Shown piece after piece: positions 27,043-35,279 of a stretch of 64,000 nt of DNA (positions within the stretch are counted from its first letter, which is position 1; each line of letters opens with the position of its first letter). The notes under the pieces are model-generated. The model saw only the letters and a list, made by a program, of their open reading frames with translations, did no database searches and had not been told where the DNA came from. Source of the stretch: Streptomyces sp. NBRC 109706. Its GTDB lineage: Bacteria > Actinomycetota > Actinomycetes > Streptomycetales > Streptomycetaceae. Both the position numbers and the translations under genes were made by a program. The stretch spans positions 124,001 to 188,000 of the forward strand of contig NZ_BBOM01000009.1 in the NCBI RefSeq assembly GCF_000974485.1. Reading direction: 5' to 3'.

Positions 27043-27702
27043 TCAGCGCAGATCGTTGTAGACGGTGGCCCGGGATACGCCCAGCAGGTCGGTCAGGGTA
27101 CGCACCGAGTGTCTGACTTCGAGGAAGCCCCTGGCCCGGAGCGAGCGGACCAGCTCCCTGCGGGCCGTGGCGCCGAGTCCACGGGGCGTCTGGCCATGGG
27201 CACTGGCGAACTCCTCGACGGCGCTGCGGAGTTCGCCGGTGCTCCGGCTGTTGAGCGATTCCCGCACCGGGCGGTCGGGCTCCTCGGTCGCGACCAGCTG
27301 GGCGAGACTCCTGGAGACCACGGCGAAGAGCGAGACGTCCAGGTTCAGACAGATGGCGGCGACATAGTCGCCCGCGCTGTTCCTGATGCCGATCGATGTG
27401 CTCTTGGCCGGGCGCCCGTCGGGGAAGCGGTTGGGGTAGTTCTGCAGCACATCCGGGTACGCCGGGTCCGCGATGCGGGCCAGGCCCAGCTCGGTGGCCG
27501 GATCGCCGACCGCCCGCCCGGAGAGGTTGTTCTCGATGGTGCGCACGGCGCGTTCGGGATCGCGCAGATCGTGCAGCACCACCTCGCACAGCCCGGGGAA
27601 CATGCGACCGATGGCGGTGACGACCTTCTCCGCCTCGCGCAGCAGCAGCGCGTCCTCGCCCTCGCGGCCGCCGGCCGAAGCGCTTCCGGCCGGAACGCTC
27701 AT
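27043..27702 (-). CDS. YheO/DauR-like transcriptional regulator (PAS-like domain plus HTH)
   Basis: 219 aa. The N-terminal YheO-type PAS domain is recognisable by PGLCEVVLHDL, NNLSGRAVGDPATELGL, KSTSIGIRNSAGDYVAAICLN. The C-terminal helix-turn-helix is TLTDLLGVSRATVYNDLR. This architecture includes DauR, regulator of D-arginine catabolism. It overlaps the upstream PLP-enzyme gene by ATGA, so it is translated from the same message and may respond to the substrate or product of that enzyme. It is convergent with the importer ATPase gene, 29 bp apart. Confidence 0.83.
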   Translation of the reverse strand: MSVPAGSASAGGREGEDALLLREAEKVVTAIGRMFPGLCEVVLHDLRDPERAVRTIENNLSGRAVGDPATELGLARIADPAYPDVLQNYPNRFPDGRPAKSTSIGIRNSAGDYVAAICLNLDVSLFAVVSRSLAQLVATEEPDRPVRESLNSRSTGELRSAVEEFASAHGQTPRGLGATARRELVRSLRARGFLEVRHSVRTLTDLLGVSRATVYNDLR

Positions 27703-28853
27703 CGTTCCTCCGGCGCGGGGAAGAGGCCCGTCAGCACGCCCGACGCCTTGAGTCCCGTGCCCGTCAGCACCACGACCGTGCGCTCGCCCGGGCGGATCGC
27801 GCCGCGCTCGCGGAACACGTCGACGGCCGCGGCGGCGGTGGCGCTGGTCGGCTCGGCATACAGCCCGGCGGCGGCCAACTCCCTTACCGCGTCGACGATC
27901 CGCTCCTCCGGGACGGCCACGGTGTCCCCGCCGGAGCGACGCACGGCCGCCACCACCTCGGGCAGCCGGACGGGCTCCCTGATCGCGGTGCCCTCCGCGA
28001 TCGTCGGCCCGAACGACGGCGGCTCGACGCCCTGGAACGCCGCGTGCACCGGGGCGCAGGCGGCGGGCTGGGCGACCAGCAGCCGGGGCAGGCGGGGGAT
28101 CAGCCCGGCGGCCAGCAGCTCGCCGAACCCCAGATCGCAGCCGAGGACCAGGCTGCCGGCGCCGGCGACCGTCACCACCGCGTCGGGCGCCTCGAAGCCA
28201 AGGTCCTCCCACAGCTCGTAGGCGAGGGTCTTGGTGCCCTGGAGGAAGAACGGATGCCAGTTGTGGCCGGCGTAGGGGGTGTGCGCGGACCGCCGGACCG
28301 CCTCGGCCGAGGTGGCGTCCCGGTCCCCGGGGACGGTGGTGACGCGGGCGCCGAACGCCCTGGTCTGGGTGACCTTGGCCGGCGATGTGCCCTCGGGCAC
28401 CAGGATCTCCGCCCTGATGCCGGCGGCGGCGCAGTAGGCGGCGACCGAGGAGCCGCCGTTGCCCGAGCTGTCCTCGATGACCTCGGCGACGCCGGCGCCG
28501 GCGAGGGCGCTGACCATGACACTGGTGCCCCGGTCCTTGAAGCTGCCGGTGGGGTTGAACCACTCCAGCTTGAACGCCAACGGGCCGCCCCGCCAGTCGC
28601 GTCGGAGCAGCGGGGTGCGGCCTTCGCCCAGGCTCACCGGGGCGCCGACGGAGGCGGCGGCCGGCAGGGCGGCGCGGTAGCGCCAGAGGGAGCGCTCGCC
28701 GGTGTCGATCGCGCCGGGGGCGGGCGCCGGCAGCGGGGAGACCGTGAGCGGCGCCCCGTCGTCGCCGCGCCAGCGCAGCGGATCGACGGCATAGTCCCGG
28801 CCCGATCTGGCGTCGACCAGACGGGGCGCGGCGGGTGGCTCGCTGGATGACAC
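27699..28853 (-). CDS. PLP-dependent enzyme of the threonine synthase-like group
   Basis: 384 aa, GTG start with AGGAG 5 bp upstream. K in FNPTGSFKDRG is the Schiff-base Lys; SSGNGGSSVAAYCAAAG is the PLP phosphate-side loop typical of fold-type II enzymes. The N-terminal part (RSLWRYRAALP, SLGEGRTPLL) is like threonine synthase. Pairing with a DauR/YheO-type regulator argues for an amino-acid catabolic lyase or racemase rather than housekeeping ThrC, which is normally next to hom and thrB. Substrate not determinable. Confidence 0.75.
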   Translation of the reverse strand: MSSSEPPAAPRLVDARSGRDYAVDPLRWRGDDGAPLTVSPLPAPAPGAIDTGERSLWRYRAALPAAASVGAPVSLGEGRTPLLRRDWRGGPLAFKLEWFNPTGSFKDRGTSVMVSALAGAGVAEVIEDSSGNGGSSVAAYCAAAGIRAEILVPEGTSPAKVTQTRAFGARVTTVPGDRDATSAEAVRRSAHTPYAGHNWHPFFLQGTKTLAYELWEDLGFEAPDAVVTVAGAGSLVLGCDLGFGELLAAGLIPRLPRLLVAQPAACAPVHAAFQGVEPPSFGPTIAEGTAIREPVRLPEVVAAVRRSGGDTVAVPEERIVDAVRELAAAGLYAEPTSATAAAAVDVFRERGAIRPGERTVVVLTGTGLKASGVLTGLFPAPEER

Positions 28854-29161
28854 GGGGGCTCCTCTCCTCGCGGCAGCACCGGCGGCACCGGCAGCACCGG
28901 CAACCCGGCTAAGACACTTTATCCAGCACTAGACAGAACACCAAGGACGGGTGCCGCGCCGGAACACCGCCCGTTATTCGCTGGCGCTCACCGCTGGTCC
29001 GGGTAACCTGCCCGGCGGGCCCACGCCCAGGGAACGAAGAACGAGCAGGCGGGGACACCGGATGCGGACCCCGCCGGCGGAGGTAAGGGAGAACGGGATG
29101 CGGCGTCACCTCGGAGCAGTCACCACACCCCTTGTTCCCTCCCTGACGCCCGAGGACCGCT
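28854..29161. other. Divergent intergenic region between PLP-enzyme and otrA-like genes
   Basis: Holds the minus-strand promoter at 28916-28944. For the plus-strand gene I see a -10-like TAACCT at 29004-29009 without a convincing -35. An overlapping reading frame 28951-29238 (95 codons, Pro/Arg-rich) could be a leader peptide, but its composition looks like chance. No long hairpin or repeat was seen. Confidence 0.5.
28916..28944 (-). promoter_or_regulatory. Probable promoter of the PLP enzyme/YheO operon
   Basis: On the minus strand TTGGTG and TAAAGT are spaced by exactly 17 bp, in an AT-richer patch. The -10 lies about 63 bp from the GTG start. No operator for the regulator could be identified with confidence. 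Confidence 0.45.
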
Positions 29162-31168
29162 TTGCTCCCGAACCTCCCCCCGAACTCCCACCCGAAGACC
29201 CTGAACATCGGAGTGCTGGCCCATATCGACGCCGGTAAGACCAGCCTCACCGAACGCCTGCTGTTCGACAACGGCGCCATCCCCGAGCTGGGCAGCGTCG
29301 ACGCCGGCAACACCCGTACGGACAGCGGTGCGTTGGAGCGCGAACGCGGGATCACCATCCGCTCCGCCGTCGCCACGTTCACCACCGAGGACCTGCAGGT
29401 CAACCTCGTGGACACGCCGGGCCACCCGGACTTCATCGCCGAGGTCGAGCGCGCCCTCTCCGTGCTGGACGCCGCCGTACTGGTGCTCTCCGCCGTGGAA
29501 GGCGTGCAGGCCCAGACCCGGGTGCTGATGCGCTCGCTCCGCCGGCTCGGGCTGCCCACCCTGCTGTTCCTCAACAAGATCGACCGCCCCGGGGCACGCC
29601 CCGAAGCGCTGTTGGACGACATCAGGGCGCGGCTCGCCCCGCACCCCGTCCCGTTGAGCACCGTGACCGATCCCGGCACCCCCGGGGCCCGCGCGCTGCC
29701 GCGCCCCCCGGATCCGACCGTGCTGGCCGAGCACGACGAGACGCTGCTGGCCGCGTTGGTCGACGAACGCCCGCCGTCCGCCAGGACGTTGCACGCGTCG
29801 CTGGTCGAGCAGACCGAGGCCGGGCTGGTGCATCCGGTGCTCTGCGGCTCGGCCCTCACCGGCCAGGGCAGCGCACAACTCGTCCACGCGCTACGGACGT
29901 TGCTCCGTCCGCCGGCCACCGACCCCCAGGCGCCGCCGAGCGGCACGGTCTTCGCCGTCGAACGCACCGCGACCGGGGAGAAGGCGGCCTATCTGCGGCT
30001 CTTCGACGGCGAGTTGGCCGCGCGCCGCCGGATCGCCTTCCACCGCCGCGAACCGGACGGCGGGACAAGCGAGTTCACCGGACGGATCAGCCGCATCGAG
30101 GTGATCGCGGCCGAGGGAGAGCCGGGCGCCCGGGCCGGGGGCCGGCTGCGCGCCGGCCAGATCGCCCGCCTCCACGGGCTGCCCCGGGTGCGGATCGGGG
30201 ACCAACTCGGCCGCCCACCACGGGAGTCGACGGGCACCCACTTCGCGCCCCCCAGTCTGGAGACGGTGGTCCGGCCGGCCGATCCGGAGCGGAAGGTCGC
30301 GCTGCATGCCGCGCTCACCGCGCTGGCGGACGAGGACCCGCTGATCCGCACCCGGAGCGACGCCCAGGGCACCACCTCGGTGCTGCTCTACGGCGCCGTG
30401 CAACGCGAGGTGATCGCGGATCGGCTGGCCAGGGACTTCGGCCTGCGGGCCGTCTTCGCGCCGATCACCCCCGTCTTCTTCGAGCGCCCCAACGGCGTCG
30501 GCGCGGCCGCCCAGGAACTGAACCCCCGTGCCCACAACGACTTCTGGGCCACCGTCGGGCTCCGCGTCGAACCCACCGCACCCGGCAGCGGGGTGCGCTT
30601 TGTGCACCGCGCCGAACGGGGCGTGATGCCCGCCGCCTTCCACCGCGCCATCGAGGAGAGCGTCTTCCGCACCCTGCGGCAGGGGCTGGCCGGCTGGGAG
30701 GTGACGGACTGCGCGGTGACGCTGTTCCGCGCCGGGCAGCACGCCCCGGCCAGCACGGCCGCCGACTTCCGGGGCCTCACCCCGATCGTGCTGCTGCGCG
30801 CCCTCCAGGCGGCGGGCACCACGGTCTTCGAGCCCTGTCTCACCCTGGAGATCGAGATCCCGCCCGACACATTGAGCGCGGTCAGCGGCCAGCTGGCCGG
30901 CCATGGCGGCCGGATCCTCGACTCGGCCGAGGCCGGCGACGCCTGGGCGCTCACCGTCGAGGTGCCCACCCGGCTCGCGCCCCGGATCACCACCGCCCTG
31001 CCGGGGCTGACCCGGGGCGAGGCCGCACACGGGGCACGCCCCGGCGGCGACCGCCCGGTGCACAAGGCACCCCCGACCCGCCCCCGCACGGACGGCAACC
31101 CGCTGGACCTCGACGTCTACCTCCGCCATCTCGCCCAACGCCAGCTCGCCGTGAGCGAACTCCCCTAG
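29162..31168 (+). CDS. otrA: OtrA/TetM-type ribosomal protection GTPase
   Basis: 668 aa. TTG 29162 is the only start available, because an in-frame stop lies at 29144-29146; GAGGA sits 5 bp upstream. EF-G-like GTPase motifs are AHIDAGKTSL (G1), RGITI (G2), VDTPGHPDF (G3) and NKID (G4). The later domains include YGAVQREVIADRL and the C-terminal EF-G domains IV-V. Length fits TetM/OtrA (about 640-660) rather than EF-G (about 700). The family removes tetracycline from the ribosome by GTP hydrolysis. Streptomycetes carry such genes both in and outside tetracycline clusters. No tetracycline biosynthetic genes are visible. A related but uncharacterised EF-G-like role cannot be excluded. Confidence 0.85.
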   Translation: MLPNLPPNSHPKTLNIGVLAHIDAGKTSLTERLLFDNGAIPELGSVDAGNTRTDSGALERERGITIRSAVATFTTEDLQVNLVDTPGHPDFIAEVERALSVLDAAVLVLSAVEGVQAQTRVLMRSLRRLGLPTLLFLNKIDRPGARPEALLDDIRARLAPHPVPLSTVTDPGTPGARALPRPPDPTVLAEHDETLLAALVDERPPSARTLHASLVEQTEAGLVHPVLCGSALTGQGSAQLVHALRTLLRPPATDPQAPPSGTVFAVERTATGEKAAYLRLFDGELAARRRIAFHRREPDGGTSEFTGRISRIEVIAAEGEPGARAGGRLRAGQIARLHGLPRVRIGDQLGRPPRESTGTHFAPPSLETVVRPADPERKVALHAALTALADEDPLIRTRSDAQGTTSVLLYGAVQREVIADRLARDFGLRAVFAPITPVFFERPNGVGAAAQELNPRAHNDFWATVGLRVEPTAPGSGVRFVHRAERGVMPAAFHRAIEESVFRTLRQGLAGWEVTDCAVTLFRAGQHAPASTAADFRGLTPIVLLRALQAAGTTVFEPCLTLEIEIPPDTLSAVSGQLAGHGGRILDSAEAGDAWALTVEVPTRLAPRITTALPGLTRGEAAHGARPGGDRPVHKAPPTRPRTDGNPLDLDVYLRHLAQRQLAVSELP

Positions 31169-31176
31169 CCACAGCG

Positions 31177-31213
31177 CCCGGTGACGCACCGTCTCACGAG
31201 GCGCGTCACCGGG
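31177..31213 (+). terminator. Hairpin after the otrA-like gene
   Basis: CCCGGTGACGC (31177-31187) and its perfect complement (31203-31213), 11 bp, with a 15-nt loop. It begins 8 bp after the stop codon. Confidence 0.6.
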
Positions 31214-31272
31214 TACCCGTTCCCTCCTGGGCCAGCAGGGCCCGCCGACGACCCGGGAGGGAGCGTCCCACC

Positions 31273-31638
31273 ATGAACACCGGAGAGGACCAACACCACG
31301 CGGAAACCCATGAGTTCAACGAGGTGGCGATCGGCAGGGGAGTGCGGCCGGTCGCCCAGCACGGCCAAGTGACCGTCGCCGACGGCACCTTGACCCTGCT
31401 CGACAGCAGGGGCCGACTGATCGAACGCGCCCCCGTGACGGAGGTCGGCGCCGCCCGGGTCCGCTGGACAGGCGGCCGGACCCTCCGGCTACGGCTGCGC
31501 GGCACCCGCTACCACGTCTCCCCCGGCTGGGGCGACAGGGCCGGCGGGCTGCTCCGCCCCGGCCGGCCCGAGCGGGTCAGCCGGGACGCGGCGGCCCTGC
31601 TCCACCTGATCGAGGCCGGCGGCGGCACCGTCGACTGA
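31273..31638 (+). CDS. Hypothetical protein, 121 aa
   Basis: ATG 31273 follows GGGAGGGAG. Soluble, His/Arg-rich, with no signal peptide or membrane helix. The middle (QVTVADGTLTLLDSRGRLIERAPVTEV) looks like consecutive beta strands, as in small PH-like or barrel domains. A helical end follows (DAAALLHLIEAGG). Not recognised. It lies alone between the hairpin after the otrA-like gene and the efflux gene. Confidence 0.6.
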   Translation: MNTGEDQHHAETHEFNEVAIGRGVRPVAQHGQVTVADGTLTLLDSRGRLIERAPVTEVGAARVRWTGGRTLRLRLRGTRYHVSPGWGDRAGGLLRPGRPERVSRDAAALLHLIEAGGGTVD

Positions 31639-31796
31639 TCGCGCCACGGTCACCGCCTCCCGGCCGGGCTGCGGCGGCGGGGAAAACGGTTGGGGAATAA
31701 GCGGGCCCGGCAGGGATGCTAGACCCGATCTGCGTGCCGCCAGGTCCGTTCTGGCGCCTGCCGGGTGACCGATGTTCTCAGGGGAAGGACCGTGCG

Positions 31797-33386
31797 ATGA
31801 GTGTCGCGGAGGCCACGGAGCGGGCCGGAACGCGCGAGTGGGTGGGGCTGGGGGTGCTGGCACTCCCGACGCTGCTGTTGGCGCTGGACATCAGCGTGTT
31901 GCATCTGGCGGCACCGCATCTGAGCGCCGATCTCGGGGCGACCAGCAGCGAGTTGCTGTGGATCCTCGATGTGTACGGCTTTATGATCGCCGGCTTTCTG
32001 GTGACGATGGGCACCCTGGGCGACCGGATCGGGCGGCGGAAGCTGCTGATGATCGGGGCGACCGCGTTCGGTGTCGCCTCGGTGGTGGCGGCCTACGCCA
32101 GCTCGCCGCTGATGCTGATCATCACCCGGGCCCTGCTGGGCGTCGCCGGAGCGACGCTGATGCCCAGCACCCTGGCGCTGATCGGCAACATGTTCAAGGA
32201 CGTGAAACAGCGGTCGATGGCGATCGGCGTGTGGATCATCTGCTTCTCCGCCGGCGCGGCCGTGGGCCCGGTGCTGGGCGGGGTGATGCTGGAGACGTTC
32301 TGGTGGGGCTCGGTGTTCCTGCTGGGCGTCCCCGTGATGGTGGTGCTGTTGATCACCGCGCCGCTGCTGCTGCCCGAGTACCGGGACGACAAGCCGGGCC
32401 GGCTGGACCCGATCAGCGTCGGCCAGTCGCTGGCCGCGATGATCCCGCTGATCTACGGCATCAAGGAACTGGCCAAGGAGGGGCTTGAACCGCTGCCGCT
32501 GGCCTCGCTGATGTTCGGTTCGCTGATGGGCCTGCTCTTTGTGCGGCGGCAACGTTCCCTTCCCGCGCCGCTGATGGATATCAAGCTCTTCCGCAACGGC
32601 TCCTTCAGCGCCGCCCTCGCCCTGCTGCTGGCGGCCACGTTCACCTCCGGCGGCGTGATGCTCTTCTTCATCCAGGGCCTCCAGCTGGTGCAGGGCATGT
32701 CGACACTCAGGGCGGGGCTGTGGATGCTGCCCATGACGGCCGGCATGATCGTCGGTTCGGTGCTGTCGCCCATGCTGGCGCGCCGCATCCCCCCGGGCCG
32801 GGTGGTGGGCGCCGGTTTCGCGGTGTCGGCGATCGGCTATCTGATGATGTCCTGGGACGCCGGCTCGCTGGCCTGGGGCGTGGCGGGGCTGTTGATCGCG
32901 TCGACCGGACTGTCGCCGGCGATGGTGCTGGGCACGGATCTGGTGTTGGGCTCGGCCCCGCCGGAGAAGGCGGGAGCGGCCTCCTCGCTCTCCGAGACCT
33001 CCACCGAACTGGGCATGGCGCTGGGCATCGCGGTACTGGGCAGCGTGGGTGCCGCCGTCTACCGCTCCGATATGTCCGGTACCAGCCCGGACGGTCTGCC
33101 GCAGGAGGCCGCCGCGCTCGCCGAGGACAGCCTCCCCGGGGCGGTGGCGGTCGTCGAGGCGCTGCCGGGCGACGTCGGGGACGAGTTCCTGAGCACCGCA
33201 CGGGAGGCGTTCACCAGCGGTTCCGGGGTCATCGCCCTGATCGCCGCCGGTGTGGTGCTCGCCCTGTCGCTGGTGGCCGTCCGGGCGCTGCGCCAGCTGC
33301 GGCCGATCGGCGAGGCGCCGGACCAGCCGGCGGCCGGCCACCAACCGGGACCGCACGAGCCGGAGTTGAGCCCGACGGGTTCCTGA
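31797..33386 (+). CDS. MFS drug efflux pump, DHA2 family with 14 membrane helices (QacA/SmvA-like)
   Basis: 529 aa. ATG 31797 follows AGGGGAAGGA; an in-frame ATG at 31716 would add a non-membrane stretch and is rejected. Helix 1 ends in LALDISVLHLAAPHL (motif D1-like, L-D-x-T/S-V-N/L-x-A-x-P). Loop 2-3 is GTLGDRIGRRKLL (motif A) and helix 5 carries GVAGATLMPSTLALI (motif C-like). The large loop between the last helices (DMSGTSPDGLPQEAAALAEDSL) is typical of QacA/SmvA/LfrA pumps. Proton-driven export of cationic or hydrophobic drugs is the family role; substrate unknown. No adjacent TetR gene. Confidence 0.88.
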   Translation: MSVAEATERAGTREWVGLGVLALPTLLLALDISVLHLAAPHLSADLGATSSELLWILDVYGFMIAGFLVTMGTLGDRIGRRKLLMIGATAFGVASVVAAYASSPLMLIITRALLGVAGATLMPSTLALIGNMFKDVKQRSMAIGVWIICFSAGAAVGPVLGGVMLETFWWGSVFLLGVPVMVVLLITAPLLLPEYRDDKPGRLDPISVGQSLAAMIPLIYGIKELAKEGLEPLPLASLMFGSLMGLLFVRRQRSLPAPLMDIKLFRNGSFSAALALLLAATFTSGGVMLFFIQGLQLVQGMSTLRAGLWMLPMTAGMIVGSVLSPMLARRIPPGRVVGAGFAVSAIGYLMMSWDAGSLAWGVAGLLIASTGLSPAMVLGTDLVLGSAPPEKAGAASSLSETSTELGMALGIAVLGSVGAAVYRSDMSGTSPDGLPQEAAALAEDSLPGAVAVVEALPGDVGDEFLSTAREAFTSGSGVIALIAAGVVLALSLVAVRALRQLRPIGEAPDQPAAGHQPGPHEPELSPTGS

Positions 33387-33394
33387 CCCCCGTG

Positions 33395-33420
33395 CCCCCG
33401 ACGGCCCCGGCCGTCGGGGG
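33395..33420. terminator. Bidirectional terminator between convergent genes
   Basis: CCCCCGACGGCC (33395-33406) and its perfect complement (33409-33420). The 12-bp stem effectively opens to a 4-nt loop. It lies between the stops at 33386 (plus) and 33441 (minus). Confidence 0.75.
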
Positions 33421-33440
33421 TGCCGGGCGGGTTCCCCGCC

Positions 33441-34244
33441 TCAGCCGCGTTCGAAGGAGTGCGCGTGCGCGATGGTGGTGAAGCCCAGCCGCTCGTACCA
33501 GTGACGGGGCCAGTCGTCGGCCTCGGCGATCAGGAAACGGGTGGCGCAGCCGGCGGCCTCGGACCGGCGCAGCGCCTCGGCCAGCACCGCGTTCCCATGG
33601 CCTTGCCGCAGCCGCGTCTCGTCGGTGAGCACATCCTCGATCTGTGCCACCCCGGTGGTCCGATCGAGATAGAGGTCCGCCCAGCAGGCGGCCTCCCCGT
33701 CCTCGGCGCGGGACGCGATGAAGTGCACCGCCTCCGCGCCGCGTCGGCGGGCGAGCCGGCGGTCCACCAGCTGACGGATCGCCTCGTCCTCGGCCTCCGG
33801 GAGAAAGCCGCGCCAGCGGCGGGCGAGCGGACCACGCAGCACTTCGAGGTCCACTTCCTCAGCCTCACGCTTGGTGCTGCCGGCCGGCGGCACCTGGCCG
33901 GTGTGCAGCATCAACAGGCTGACGGCATGCTCGTAGCCGGCCTCGACCAGCGTCGGCGCGACGGCGAGACCGACCTGGTCGTGGAAGACGCTGATCAGCC
34001 GGTGCGGAAGCCCGGCCAGCGCCTCGTCGGCCAGCGCCGGCAGCGACGCGGCGTCCACGGACGGCTGGTCGAGGACGATCTGGTTGTCGGCACGCGAGTG
34101 CGGCAACGCGTCGTCGCGCACCGCGAACCCACCGGGCAGCGGGGTGACGCGCGGGGCCTGTCGGCGGGCGAAGGCGGTCAAGAAACCCTGAATGCGCAGC
34201 AGTTCGGCGTCGACGTCAGGACGCCTGGCGATCGGATCGGACAT
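33441..34244 (-). CDS. GNAT-family N-acetyltransferase
   Basis: 267 aa. The second half is the GNAT fold: DLYLDRTTGVAQIEDVLTDETRLRQGHGNAVLAEAL contains the acetyl-CoA loop (R-x-x-G-x-G-x-A form), followed by LIAEADDWPRHWYERLGFTTI, the standard strand-helix end with W-Y-x-x-L-G-F. The N-terminal half is a diverged second GNAT-like unit. Close in layout to the GNAT at 54080-54880. Substrate unknown. Confidence 0.8.
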   Translation of the reverse strand: MSDPIARRPDVDAELLRIQGFLTAFARRQAPRVTPLPGGFAVRDDALPHSRADNQIVLDQPSVDAASLPALADEALAGLPHRLISVFHDQVGLAVAPTLVEAGYEHAVSLLMLHTGQVPPAGSTKREAEEVDLEVLRGPLARRWRGFLPEAEDEAIRQLVDRRLARRRGAEAVHFIASRAEDGEAACWADLYLDRTTGVAQIEDVLTDETRLRQGHGNAVLAEALRRSEAAGCATRFLIAEADDWPRHWYERLGFTTIAHAHSFERG

Positions 34245-34312
34245 GAGGCGAGAGCCTAGATGACGACCGGGCGCGCCACCCGTGAATAACGGGGACGCCG
34301 GAGCGGAGCCGG

Positions 34313-34963
34313 TCAGTAGGCGACGCCGAGCGGCTGCCCCACCGTCTCCTCGGCGTCCAGCGCGGCGAGCATGGCATGGGCAAGATCGGCGCGCGCGATG
34401 GTGCGGCCGCCGAGCACATTGGCGCCGAGCGCCGTGCGGTAGACGCCGGTCAGCGGCCCGTCCAACAGCCGGGGCGGCCGGACCACCGTCCAGTCGGCGC
34501 CGCCGCCGCGCAACTCCTCCTCCATGGCGGCCAGATCACGGTAGACCGCGCGGAACACCCGGCTGATCAGCGGGTGCAGCAGCGCGCGGTAGGCAAGACC
34601 CTCGCCCCGGGCCATCGGCCCCACCGGGGCCGCGCTCACCACCACAAGCCGTCGCACGCCGGCGGCGGCCATCGCCGCCTGGGCGGCGCCGGTCACCGCG
34701 GCGACGGCGCCCGCCTGACGCCCGGTGGTGCCCAATGCGGAGAGCACGGCATCCTGGCCGGCGAACGCCTCGGCCAGCTCGGCGACTTGGGTCTGGTCCG
34801 GCACCTCGGCGATATCGAGCGCCCGGGTGTCCGATATCTCCGAGGCATCGGCGATCCTGGCCCGGTCCCGCACGACGGCGGTGACCTGATGCCCCGCCGC
34901 CAGGGCCTGGCGCACCAGCTGACGACCGGTGCCCCCGGTGGCGCCGAGTACGGCGATCCTCAT
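34313..34963 (-). CDS. NAD(P)H-binding atypical SDR (NmrA-like)
   Basis: 216 aa. Begins directly with MRIAVLGATGGTGRQLV, the atypical-SDR dinucleotide motif, then VVVSAAPVGP and DWTVVRPPRLLDG, which replace the YxxxK active site of classical SDRs. Such proteins bind NAD(P)H and act as reductases or redox sensors. GAAGGG lies upstream of ATG 34963. A palindromic operator at 34989-35006 covers its promoter region. Confidence 0.82.
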   Translation of the reverse strand: MRIAVLGATGGTGRQLVRQALAAGHQVTAVVRDRARIADASEISDTRALDIAEVPDQTQVAELAEAFAGQDAVLSALGTTGRQAGAVAAVTGAAQAAMAAAGVRRLVVVSAAPVGPMARGEGLAYRALLHPLISRVFRAVYRDLAAMEEELRGGGADWTVVRPPRLLDGPLTGVYRTALGANVLGGRTIARADLAHAMLAALDAEETVGQPLGVAY

Positions 34964-34988
34964 GGGTCACGCCCTTCACAAGAGGGTG

Positions 34989-35006
34989 GGTGAGTGTTCA
35001 CTCACC
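34989..35006. promoter_or_regulatory. TetR-type palindromic operator upstream of the SDR gene
   Basis: GGTGAGTG-TT-CACTCACC, a perfect 8-bp inverted repeat with a 2-bp centre, 26-43 bp upstream of the SDR start codon. Size and sequence (TGAGTG/CACTCA arms) are typical of TetR-family operators. No TetR gene adjoins; the neighbour regulator is LacI type. Confidence 0.6.
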
Positions 35007-35170
35007 AGGGTGCGACGCGGGCCGTCGGTCCGTCAAACGCCCGCACGCCGGCGCATGCGGAGCGGCGCACGCCGGCGCACGGGTGTACGCGGCGACTGCT
35101 CGCCCCATACCCGGGTAAACGCCCCATAGTTGACGCCCTCTTGACGCACACAACCGCGACCCTCAGCATC

Positions 35171-35203
35171 TGTAAACGATTCCAGCAGCTGGAAACGTTT
35201 ACG
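35171..35203. promoter_or_regulatory. Twin LacI-family operators before the LacI gene
   Basis: TGTAAACGATTCCA (35171-35184) and TGGAAACGTTTACG (35190-35203) each match the LacI/GalR form with a central CG. Together they form a larger imperfect palindrome. They end 77 bp before the LacI-type start codon, so autoregulation of the whole locus is likely. Confidence 0.7.
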
Positions 35204-35279
35204 AAAACCCTGCCATTCCACAGCACTTCGGAACAGACAGCCCAAAAGGCCGGAACTACCGGGACAAGGAGACAAGAGC

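Larger units (their letters stand above)
34964..35279. other. Divergent intergenic region with two different operator types
   Basis: Contains a TetR-like palindrome next to the SDR gene and a pair of LacI-like operators next to the regulator gene. Between them a 13-bp direct repeat GCACGCCGGCGCA occurs twice (about 35043 and 35067) in an otherwise unremarkable GC-rich stretch. Confidence 0.5.

Noticed and set aside
28951..29238. 95-codon frame as a leader peptide for the otrA-like gene
   Set aside because: Pro/Arg-rich composition and no clear ribosome site; overlaps the TTG start in another frame. Not strong enough to annotate as a gene.
31716..31796. Upstream ATG extension of the DHA2 efflux gene
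   Set aside because: Adds 27 residues with no homology feature; the AGGGGAAGGA ribosome site points to ATG 31797.
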